Positions 57,245 through 64,000 of a DNA stretch of 64,000 bases are shown here, in pieces. Every line of letters begins with the position of its first letter. Positions within the stretch are counted from its first letter, which is position 1. The DNA lies in assembly GCA_034003955.1 (NCBI GenBank), contig JAVEXO010000006.1:1-64000 (forward strand), in the 5' to 3' direction. Position numbers and translations under genes: made by a program. This DNA comes from SZUA-370 sp034003955. Its GTDB lineage: Bacteria > Spirochaetota > Spirochaetia > Treponematales > UBA12059. The notes under the pieces were generated by a model. The model was not told where the DNA came from. It worked only from the letters and a program-made list of their open reading frames with translations, and searched no databases.

Positions 57245-59669
57245 AAAGAAAACTGACGATCTCTCCTTTGTGGGACACAACGCTCACCGGGACGACCTGG
57301 TTGAGAAGCTGACGGGTGAAGCCATGTTCGTAAGCGACATGGAACTGCCAGGCATGCTCCATGTACAACTCAAGAAGAGCCCCCACGCTCGTGCGCGCAT
57401 CAAGGCCATAGATACCAAGAAGGCATCCTCCATGCCCGGCGTTCGAGCCATCGTCACCGGAGACGAGCTGGACTACCACATTGGTCTTTATATTGTAGAC
57501 AAGTACATCCTAGCCAAGGGAGAGGTTCGCCATTACGGCGAAGCCGTAGCAGCCGTAGCAGCCGAGACAATAGAACAGGCTCGAGCCGCAGTAGAAGCCA
57601 TCGTTGTTGACTACGAACCCTTGGCTCCAGTCCTGCATCACATGGATGCCCTCAAACCCGATGCTCCACTCGTACACCCTGACCTCGGAAAATACTCGTA
57701 TATAGAGGCAGTGTTCTCACCCCAACCAGGCACCAATGTTGCCAACCATACAAAGTTACGCAAGGGTGATATAGACAAGGGTTTCGAAGAATCTAGCTAT
57801 GTCGTAGAGCGGGAATACTCCTGCCCCTCGGTTCAGCACGTACCCATGGAGACCCATGTGGCCATCGTGCAGTGGGGCCATGGCGACAAGGTGAATATAT
57901 GGACCAGCGCCCAGTCACCCTTTACCGTGCGCAACCTGTTCTGCCATGCCTTTGGCCTGCCACATACCAATGTACGCGTCCAGATTCCTTATGTAGGCGG
58001 CGGCTTCGGTGGCAAGGCAGGCATAGGCATAGAACCACTCTGTGCGGTCATATCGCGCAAGGCCGGCGGCAAGCCAGTCAAGTTCCAGGCCAGCCGCGAG
58101 GAAGAATTCAGCCTCCTGCCATGCCGTTCAGCATTGACCTACAGCATCAAGACGGGTGTCTCGGCGGAAGGCAAGATACTGGCACAGAAGATGTCTATGT
58201 ATTGGGATGCCGGAGCCTACGCAGACTACGCCGTCAACGTCACACGTGCATCTGGCTATTCTGCCGCAGGCCCGTATGAGATACCAAACGCCTGGGTAGA
58301 CGCCTACACCATCTACACCAACAAGCCATACGGAACCGCCTATCGAGGCTTTGGCCACGTGGAATTCCATTGGGCCATAGAGAGGCACATGGAGCTGGTG
58401 GCTTCCGCCATCGGCATGGATCCACTCGAGTTCAGGCTTAAGAACCTGCTCAAGCCAGGCTCGGTGACGCTTACCGGAGAAAAGATAACACCCAACACCG
58501 GCAACGCCATCAAATGCATGGAAGAAGCGGCTCGCCGTATCAAGTATGGCCAGCTGACCCCCGAAGAAAAGGCGCGGGAAAAGAAGACAGGCTGGAAAAT
58601 TGGCAAGGGCGTGGCAGCACTGCACAAGGCACCAGCGATGCCATCGGCCACCGCTACAGCAGTCGTCCTCAAGATGAACGAAGATGGCTCGGTTCTCGTA
58701 AACCTGGCCCTGACAGACTACGGCCAGGGAACCTATACGTCAGTTAAACAGATGATAGCCGAGCGTCTTCGCTTCCCGCTTGACAAGATAAAGGTAGCCT
58801 TTGAAAGCGATACAGACCGAGACCCCTACGACTGGCAAACGGTAGCCTCCAAAGGCCTCGTACTCTCAGGCAACGCGTCAATACTCGCGGCAGAGGACCT
58901 GCTCAAGAACGCCTATGAGGTAGCCGGGCAGGTGCTCTTGGCCAAGGCATGCGACCTTGATCACGATGGCGAGCGCGTCTTTGTCAAGCACCATCCTGAT
59001 AAGGGCGTAAGCTTCCGCTCCATGGCCATAGGTTATGCCATGCCCAATGGCAACGGCATAGGCGGCCCGCTCATAGGGGTAGGACGCTACATAGCCCAAG
59101 GACTTTCCAACCTAAACAAGGAGACTGGCCAGGGTAACCCTGCCTTGGACTGGACCTATGGCGCCCATGGGATGATTGTAGAAGTAAATGAAGAGACGGG
59201 AGAATACCGCGTGCTCAAGATTGCCAGCATCTTTGATGTTGGCAGGGCCATAAACCCCGACCTTGTACGAGGGCAAGCCATAGGCGGCATGATCCAGGGC
59301 CTGGGCACCGCTATCTGCGAAGGCTACATCTACGACCAGCAAGGCCATCTCCTTAATCCATCATTCACCGACAACAAGATTCCAACCGCCAAGGATCTAC
59401 CGATGGAGATTGAGTGTGCGGTTGTCGAGACTGCACAAATCGACGGCCCTTATGGAGCCCGCGGCGTGGCAGAACAGTCTATGATATCGGTGGCGCCTGC
59501 CCTTGGTAACGCCATACAGCAGGCTACAAAAGCCGAGATTACCCACATGCCAATGCGTTTCGAGGACGTGTGGCGTGCCTTGGGAAAAAAGGAATCGATA
59601 GACAACTGGATAACCAAGTCACCCGTAGGTTCCTGCCGATCGGCACCAGAGCTAAGGAACCACGAGTAG
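57234..59669 (+). CDS. xdhA: Xanthine dehydrogenase-type molybdopterin-binding subunit
   Basis: The 811-residue large subunit carries the molybdenum site. ATG 57234 has AAAGGAG about 9 bases upstream. Domain features are the a/b hammerhead (about 15-130, VEKLTGEAMFVSD), the Mo-binding motif YVGGGFGGKAGI, KFQASREEEF, the AYRGFG loop and, near the C-terminus, GPYGARGVAEQSM, with the conserved catalytic Glu. It should oxidise hypoxanthine/xanthine. The substrate is not provable from sequence; other purines or nicotinate are alternatives. No molybdenum-cofactor or maturation gene (XdhC/CoxI type) is in view. Confidence 0.88.
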   Translation: MFAEKKTDDLSFVGHNAHRDDLVEKLTGEAMFVSDMELPGMLHVQLKKSPHARARIKAIDTKKASSMPGVRAIVTGDELDYHIGLYIVDKYILAKGEVRHYGEAVAAVAAETIEQARAAVEAIVVDYEPLAPVLHHMDALKPDAPLVHPDLGKYSYIEAVFSPQPGTNVANHTKLRKGDIDKGFEESSYVVEREYSCPSVQHVPMETHVAIVQWGHGDKVNIWTSAQSPFTVRNLFCHAFGLPHTNVRVQIPYVGGGFGGKAGIGIEPLCAVISRKAGGKPVKFQASREEEFSLLPCRSALTYSIKTGVSAEGKILAQKMSMYWDAGAYADYAVNVTRASGYSAAGPYEIPNAWVDAYTIYTNKPYGTAYRGFGHVEFHWAIERHMELVASAIGMDPLEFRLKNLLKPGSVTLTGEKITPNTGNAIKCMEEAARRIKYGQLTPEEKAREKKTGWKIGKGVAALHKAPAMPSATATAVVLKMNEDGSVLVNLALTDYGQGTYTSVKQMIAERLRFPLDKIKVAFESDTDRDPYDWQTVASKGLVLSGNASILAAEDLLKNAYEVAGQVLLAKACDLDHDGERVFVKHHPDKGVSFRSMAIGYAMPNGNGIGGPLIGVGRYIAQGLSNLNKETGQGNPALDWTYGAHGMIVEVNEETGEYRVLKIASIFDVGRAINPDLVRGQAIGGMIQGLGTAICEGYIYDQQGHLLNPSFTDNKIPTAKDLPMEIECAVVETAQIDGPYGARGVAEQSMISVAPALGNAIQQATKAEITHMPMRFEDVWRALGKKESIDNWITKSPVGSCRSAPELRNHE

Positions 59670-59690
59670 AAGTTTTGAACCGTGACCTAA

Positions 59691-59783
59691 CGATCCGCCA
59701 CCAGGCGAATCGTATGCGGGGCACCCCCATAAACGGCCGTTGGTCGATAGGGGTGATCACCGTTTATAAAGCGCAACGGGGGT
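59691..59783 (+). promoter_or_regulatory. Structured leader of the permease gene, candidate riboswitch
   Basis: Three nested or competing helices are visible. A hairpin CGAT-CGCC/GGCG-ATCG is at 59691-59712. A perfect 8-pair stem ATAAACGG (59729-59736) with CCGTTTAT (59760-59767) is the second. CACCCC (59722-59727) can pair with GGGGTG (59750-59755), while the overlapping ACCCCC (59723-59728) can instead pair with GGGGGT (59778-59783). Mutually exclusive pairing shortly before a ribosome site (AAGGAG at 59809-59814) is a riboswitch-like design. I could not match it to the purine (guanine/adenine) class. Confidence 0.45.
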
Positions 59784-59820
59784 AACCAATCCTGGAACCT
59801 GAAGCGACAAGGAGTAGGCC

Positions 59821-61074
59821 GTGGAGAAAGAAAAAGATCTAACAGGCAAGAACGTGGTGATGGGTCTCCAGCATACGTTCGTCATGTTCGGGGCAACCGT
59901 GCTTGTCCCGATAATCACCGGACTCGATGTGGGTGTAACCCTGTTTGCAGCAGGTGTAGGCACCTTGCTCTTCCACATCATCACCAAATTCAAGGTGCCG
60001 GTATTCCTCGGCAGCTCATTCGCCTTCATCCCCGGAATCGCGGCCGTCGGTGCACTCCAGGGCCTCCCCTACGCACTCGGCGGTATCATGGTCGCCGGCC
60101 TACTGTACGTGATCGTAGCGATCATCTTTAAATTCGTATCATACGAACACCTACACAAGATTTTGCCACCACAGGTAACAGGCCCGATGATCATACTCAT
60201 AGGCCTCATTTTGGCACCCGTTGCCATTCAGAATGCCAATGGCACCAATTCTCCCGCCATTGCAGAGATGATAGGCTCCAACGGTTGCTGGCTGGTGGCT
60301 CTCTTTACCTTCGCAGTAGGTATCTTTGTAAAGGTAGCCTTCCCAAAATTCGGCTGGAAGTTCATGTCCAACCTGCCCGTCCTCATTGCCCTCGTACTCG
60401 GCTATCTCCTAGCCGTCATCATCGGCATCGTAGACTTCACCTCCGTGAAGGAAGCCGCGTGGATTGGCATACCTAAATTCAGCATGCCCAAATTCTCTGT
60501 TGAGGCAATTACCATCATGGTGCCTATAGCCATCGTTACGATGGTTGAGCACTTTGGTGACATCCTGGCCATTGGCAACGTAGTTGGTAAGGACTTCATC
60601 AAGGATCCGGGCATCCATCGCACCCTCATAGGTGATGGACTGGCAACAACGCTTTCTGCCTTTATTGGCGGACCAGCCAACACCACCTATTCCGAGAACA
60701 CCGGAGCCGTGGCCCTCACCGGTGCCAAGAACCCTATCATCATGCGCGTCGCAGCTGTCTTCGCCATCTTCCTCTCGCTGATACCTAAATTCACCGCCCT
60801 CATCGCCACCATCCCTGGTCCGGTCATCGGCGGCATCTCCATCCTGCTCTTTGGTATGATTTCGTCCATAGGAATCAAGAACATGGTCGACGCCAAGCTC
60901 AACATGAGCAACCCCAAGATACTGATCATCACCGCAACGATGCTGGTGCTCGGTCTCGGTGGCGCCTCATTCGTCTTTGGCAACATCAACCTGTCAGGCC
61001 TCGGCCTTGCGGCCATCTTCGGTATTGTCCTTAACCTGATCCTCAGGCCCAAGGATATAACCTTAGCAGAGTAA
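59821..61074 (+). CDS. Uracil/xanthine permease, NCS2 family
   Basis: The 417-residue transporter has about 12-14 helices. NCS2 features are present: GLQHTFVMFGATVLVPIITG at the start, GGPANTTYSENTGAVALTGAKN for the signature loop, and VIGGISILLFGMISSIGIKN. The signature is nearer to uracil-type carriers (ENTG) than to the QNNG xanthine type, yet the xdh genes upstream suggest a purine. Start is GTG 59821 with AAGGAG upstream. A strong terminator follows at 61102. Confidence 0.9.
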   Translation: MEKEKDLTGKNVVMGLQHTFVMFGATVLVPIITGLDVGVTLFAAGVGTLLFHIITKFKVPVFLGSSFAFIPGIAAVGALQGLPYALGGIMVAGLLYVIVAIIFKFVSYEHLHKILPPQVTGPMIILIGLILAPVAIQNANGTNSPAIAEMIGSNGCWLVALFTFAVGIFVKVAFPKFGWKFMSNLPVLIALVLGYLLAVIIGIVDFTSVKEAAWIGIPKFSMPKFSVEAITIMVPIAIVTMVEHFGDILAIGNVVGKDFIKDPGIHRTLIGDGLATTLSAFIGGPANTTYSENTGAVALTGAKNPIIMRVAAVFAIFLSLIPKFTALIATIPGPVIGGISILLFGMISSIGIKNMVDAKLNMSNPKILIITATMLVLGLGGASFVFGNINLSGLGLAAIFGIVLNLILRPKDITLAE

Positions 61075-61101
61075 TTCTAAAAAGGGACGACGATTGTAAC
61101 G

Positions 61102-61128
61102 GCCGCCCCAACCGGGGCGGCTTTTTTT
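61102..61128 (+). terminator. Intrinsic terminator after the permease gene
   Basis: GCCGCCCC and GGGGCGGC pair in an 8-base stem around AACC, followed by seven T residues. It separates the xdh-permease unit from the allH-fdrA-allG genes. Confidence 0.92.
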
Positions 61129-61153
61129 AGCCCTAAGGAGCGAGGAACGGTAA

Positions 61154-62032
61154 TTGACGATTGCTAGTGTTGGCTGCTTTGTTCCTGCAGCACCATGGAA
61201 GGCAAGGCTAACGGCCGTTGTATCCAAGGCCGTTCTTGCCGTGCACGAAGACGGAGCCGCCATTTCTATAGTGAGCCTGCTCTCTAGCATGGACAGCCGT
61301 GCCTTCTGCATCTCTGACGGTTTCCAGGCGTTCTGTAAGACTGCCATTGGAACACTTCATGCTCATGGTCCAACTGCTGATTTGACATATGATGGCTCCA
61401 GCCTAAGACTTATAGATGATGATTCGGTTTTATTTGATTCCAATACAGCGTTTTGGGATCCGCGCAGCCTCCTGGGAGCCGCGGCGGCAAGCATTGCGCC
61501 ACACGACGATCTTGCCATCAGGGCTCTATGCGAGCTCATAGAGCTAGGTATAGGAGCTCTCTACGACAAGGGTCGACAGGCAGAGGGTATTCACGGAGAA
61601 GATACCTTTGGATCGGCTTTTAGGCGCCTCTGTTTGGATCCTGACTTTTTGTTAAAACTTGTAGGTTTTGGCCCTGGCTCGACACCTGCTGGCGATGATT
61701 TCCTGGCAGGCTTCCTGGCGGGCCGCGACCTCTTGGAGGGCGGCCCGGGGCTAGCCCAAGCTGCATTACGAACCGCGCTACGAACCAGGCTCGTGCGGAC
61801 GACACCAGCCGGCAGGGCTCTCCTCTTGGGAGCGCTTGATGGTGTCCCGCCCGCGTATCTTGTTGACCTGATGCTAGCCGCTGCCGCATGGCTGGCAGAA
61901 CGGCATGTTCAAGCGGAGAGTCGTCTCCTGGGAGCCGTAGAAGAAGCCATGAGGCACGGCGCTACATCAGGAGAAGACGCCCTCACTGGGTTTATATATG
62001 CCTTGGGTCGTTCGCTTATGATAGGCCAATAG
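61154..62032 (+). CDS. allH: AllH/YlbF-like protein (DUF2877), oxamate carbamoyltransferase subunit
   Basis: The 292-residue protein starts at TTG 61154, with GAGG 8 bases upstream. It carries the DUF2877 hallmark GFGPGSTPAGDDFLAGFLAG (171-190). In E. coli the homologue YlbF lies beside FdrA and YlbE in the allantoin gene cluster, and AllF, AllG and AllH have been reported to form oxamate carbamoyltransferase, which releases carbamoyl phosphate from oxalurate. Here the same three partners follow in order H-F-G, behind xanthine dehydrogenase and a permease. Confidence 0.82.
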   Translation: MTIASVGCFVPAAPWKARLTAVVSKAVLAVHEDGAAISIVSLLSSMDSRAFCISDGFQAFCKTAIGTLHAHGPTADLTYDGSSLRLIDDDSVLFDSNTAFWDPRSLLGAAAASIAPHDDLAIRALCELIELGIGALYDKGRQAEGIHGEDTFGSAFRRLCLDPDFLLKLVGFGPGSTPAGDDFLAGFLAGRDLLEGGPGLAQAALRTALRTRLVRTTPAGRALLLGALDGVPPAYLVDLMLAAAAWLAERHVQAESRLLGAVEEAMRHGATSGEDALTGFIYALGRSLMIGQ

Positions 62033-62065
62033 TGTATACTGGTATATGGAAGGATTGGTGATACG

Positions 62066-63676
62066 ATGAAGCAAATTTCAGTTAAACGCGGCTCGTACTA
62101 CGATTCCGTCTTCCTCATGCTGGCTACGCGAGACCTCAAGGGTCTTGAAGGCGTCAATGACGCCATAGTCGCGATGGCTACTCCCATGAACGTCGACTTG
62201 CTCGGCGACATGGGCTTCTCGAAGACGGATCTCGATGGCTTAGGTCCCAATGACCTGGTCGTCGCCATTGATGCCCGCGACGATACAGCGGCTCAGCTGG
62301 CTATAAAAGAAGCATTTGAATCGCTCAACCGTAAGAAGACGGAATCGGCCTCTACGGGCATGACCAAGGTTGGCTCCCTGGATGCAGCCCTGGAAAGAGT
62401 TCCTGAATCAAATATAGCCATCATATCTCTGCCAGGAGCCTACGCAGCTAGAGAGGCTCGAAAGTCACTCATGGCGGGGCTTCATGTCATGTTGTTCTCA
62501 GACAACGTCACGTTAGAGGATGAGATTGCACTCAAGAAGCTGGCTGTGTCAAAGGGGCTCCTGATGATGGGTCCCGATTGCGGCACGGCCATCATCAACG
62601 GCAAGCCATTATGCTTCGCCAACGTTGTGAGGCGAGGCCCCATCGGCGTCGTTGCTGCCTCGGGCACAGGGCTACAGGAGACTACCTGCCTCATAGACCG
62701 CTACGGCTCCGGCATCAGCCAGGCCATTGGCACCGGTGGCCGCGACATGAAGAATGCCGCGGTAGGTGGCATGACCAGCCTCTTAGCCATCAAGGCTCTA
62801 TCAGCAGACCCCGCGACAGAGGTCATGCTGGTAGTGGGCAAGCCACCGGCCCCTGATGTAGCGGCCAAGGTCGTCCAGGCTCTCCGTGAAAGCGGCAAGC
62901 CCGCCGTAGTATACTTTCTCGGTGCGGCTCCCTCCAAAGATGAGGCTCGTCTGGCGTTTGCCTCAAATCTTGAGGAAGCGGCTCTTCTCGCCACCCTCTT
63001 TGCAGAAGGCGCTTCCGACGCAGCGGCGGCTCGTTCTGCCCTCAAGGCAGAGACTGACAGCCAACGGCGCACTCGTCCAGGCAAGACAGAAATACTAGAA
63101 CTAGCCCGCTCAGAGGCGGCCAAACTTGCCAAGAACCAGCGCTTCCTTAGAGGCCTGTATACGGGTGGCACCCTGGCAGACGAATCGCTGTTCATGGCCC
63201 ACGCCGAACTCGGTGGTGTCAGATCCAACAACCAGATCGATTCCGCCTGGCTGATGGCCGACCCGCTCCGTTCAGAAGGGCATGTCATCATCGACCTGGG
63301 TGACGACTTCTTCACCTCAGGCAAGCCTCATCCCATGATAGATCCTGCCGCACGAGCGGAGCGCATAGCCAAGGAAGGGGCCGACCCTGCAACAGCCGTC
63401 ATACTGATGGACTGCGTCATAGGCTACGGTTCCCATGCCGACCCGGCAGGTGCCTGCGTAGAGGCCATACGCTCGGCTAAGGCCTCTGCTACCAAGAATG
63501 GTGGCTACCTCCCTATCATAGCCTCTGTAAGCGGAACCCCGGCCGATCCCCAAAATCTAGCCGGGCAGATAGCTAAACTGGAAGCCGAAGGCGTCATAGT
63601 CATGCCCTCTAACTATCGCGCGGCCCTCGTCGCCATAGAGATTGCCAGGATTGCTGCGAAAGGATCTGCGTTATGA
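62066..63676 (+). CDS. fdrA: FdrA/AllF protein (acyl-CoA-synthetase-like), oxamate carbamoyltransferase subunit
   Basis: The 536-residue FdrA family protein has succinyl-CoA-synthetase-like domains: a starting segment VKRGSYYDSVFLMLATRDLK, the CoA-binding-like fold with GPDCGTAIINGKPLCFANVVRRGPIGVVAASGTG, and MDCVIGYGSHADPAG near the end. It is the large subunit of the reported AllFGH complex. AAGGA lies upstream of the ATG. It overlaps the next gene by an ATGA, so the two are coupled. Confidence 0.9.
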   Translation: MKQISVKRGSYYDSVFLMLATRDLKGLEGVNDAIVAMATPMNVDLLGDMGFSKTDLDGLGPNDLVVAIDARDDTAAQLAIKEAFESLNRKKTESASTGMTKVGSLDAALERVPESNIAIISLPGAYAAREARKSLMAGLHVMLFSDNVTLEDEIALKKLAVSKGLLMMGPDCGTAIINGKPLCFANVVRRGPIGVVAASGTGLQETTCLIDRYGSGISQAIGTGGRDMKNAAVGGMTSLLAIKALSADPATEVMLVVGKPPAPDVAAKVVQALRESGKPAVVYFLGAAPSKDEARLAFASNLEEAALLATLFAEGASDAAAARSALKAETDSQRRTRPGKTEILELARSEAAKLAKNQRFLRGLYTGGTLADESLFMAHAELGGVRSNNQIDSAWLMADPLRSEGHVIIDLGDDFFTSGKPHPMIDPAARAERIAKEGADPATAVILMDCVIGYGSHADPAGACVEAIRSAKASATKNGGYLPIIASVSGTPADPQNLAGQIAKLEAEGVIVMPSNYRAALVAIEIARIAAKGSAL

Positions 63677-64000
63677 CAGACAGGACAAAGAACCCTATAC
63701 TCGATCTTTTTTCTTCAGAACTATCCTCGGTCAATCTGGGGCTCGAGTCATTTGCAGAAAACCTCGTGCATACCGGAGCCAAGGCCACCCATGTAGAATG
63801 GCGTCCACCTGCCGGCGGCAACCGCAAGGCCATAGACGCTCTAGACGCCATACAGGCCGGCTGTACCATCGACGTTGAGAAGGCCAATACCGAGGCAGTT
63901 CGCCGCATCCTGGATGCCGAGCCAACGGTCATAGGCATAGGCATAGCCAAGGACGTAGTTCCCGGCATGGAACCCAACCTTGTCCTACACGCAGGCCCCC
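63673..64000 (+). CDS. allG: AllG/YlbE-like protein (DUF1116), start only
   Basis: The first 109 codons are present and the frame is open at the window end. The N-terminus reads ILDLFSSELSSVNLGLESFAENL, then ATHVEWRPPAGGNRKAIDALDAI, typical of DUF1116/YlbE proteins, the third subunit of the reported oxamate carbamoyltransferase. The ATG overlaps the fdrA stop by 4 bases. A carbamate kinase gene would be expected further downstream. Confidence 0.85.
   Translation, partial: MTDRTKNPILDLFSSELSSVNLGLESFAENLVHTGAKATHVEWRPPAGGNRKAIDALDAIQAGCTIDVEKANTEAVRRILDAEPTVIGIGIAKDVVPGMEPNLVLHAGP

Noticed and set aside
1..64000. Long open frames antisense to or in other frames of real genes
   Set aside because: Many exceed 60 codons, but they have no ribosome sites, no recognisable domains and lie opposite strongly supported genes. 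They follow from moderate G+C codon bias.

Overview
The window reads as a stretch of a spirochaete chromosome, probably Treponema/Spirochaeta-like and free-living or gut-associated rather than a reduced pathogen. Supporting signs are a large TPR membrane protein resembling the periplasmic flagellar collar protein FlcA of Borrelia, an archaeal-type prolyl-tRNA synthetase, a DUF2259 secreted protein, many lipoproteins with relaxed lipoboxes, frequent GTG/TTG starts with good Shine-Dalgarno sequences, and moderate G+C. About 62 protein genes and one tRNA are supported. No insertion sequence, prophage or CRISPR array was seen.

Layout. (1) 1-4052: a short-chain fatty acid transporter (AtoE family) preceded by a sigma-54-type promoter, with the enhancer-binding regulator and sensor kinase (AtoC/AtoS-like) that probably control it. 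(2) 4098-14996: acyl-ACP thioesterase, an HWE-type sensor kinase, an MsrB lipoprotein, a YigZ protein, a chemoreceptor-like protein, a CsgG/LpoB-like lipoprotein, Tag glycosylase, TypA, deoxynucleoside kinase, Tpx and a metallochaperone. (3) 15049-20932: grpE-dnaK-dnaJ on the minus strand, diverging from rpoN-hpf. (4) 20980-30818: a GGDEF/EAL protein, then a minus-strand run M29 aminopeptidase-hprK-ptsH-ntrY-ntrC-lexA-holA joining carbon/nitrogen signalling to SOS control. (5) 31037-35483: nqrBCDEF without nqrA, plus an unknown Cys/His-rich gene. (6) 35508-45177: a YihY/cNMP-binding fusion, phosphoesterase, THEP1 NTPase, a secreted CBM48-like protein, the FlcA-like protein, and an epimerase/CPBP/SDR operon.

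(7) 45178-45803 is the largest gap between protein genes and the most unusual place. An intact tRNA-Val(CAC) is bracketed by inverted repeats, and the whole unit lies inside a second tRNA-Val copy that has been broken into three pieces by palindrome-rich insertions. (8) 45804-53588: a polyprenol-kinase-like protein, membrane and secreted proteins of unknown role, proS, a lipoprotein, an outer-membrane-like protein, a split ThrE exporter and a haemolysin III family protein. (9) 53713-55732: a CBS/RsbT-like kinase, DRTGG and PHP module of unknown role. (10) 55942-64000: a purine catabolism locus with xanthine dehydrogenase (FAD, Fe-S and Mo subunits), an NCS2 permease with a structured leader, and AllH, AllF/FdrA and AllG (partial), the proteins reported to form oxamate carbamoyltransferase.

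How it fits together: the cell probably ferments and scavenges. It takes up short-chain acids under sigma-54 control, maintains a sodium gradient with Nqr, and obtains nitrogen, and possibly carbamoyl phosphate/ATP, from purines. rpoN and two enhancer-binding proteins lie in the same window. The structured regions before the permease and the xdh genes are candidates for purine-responsive control.
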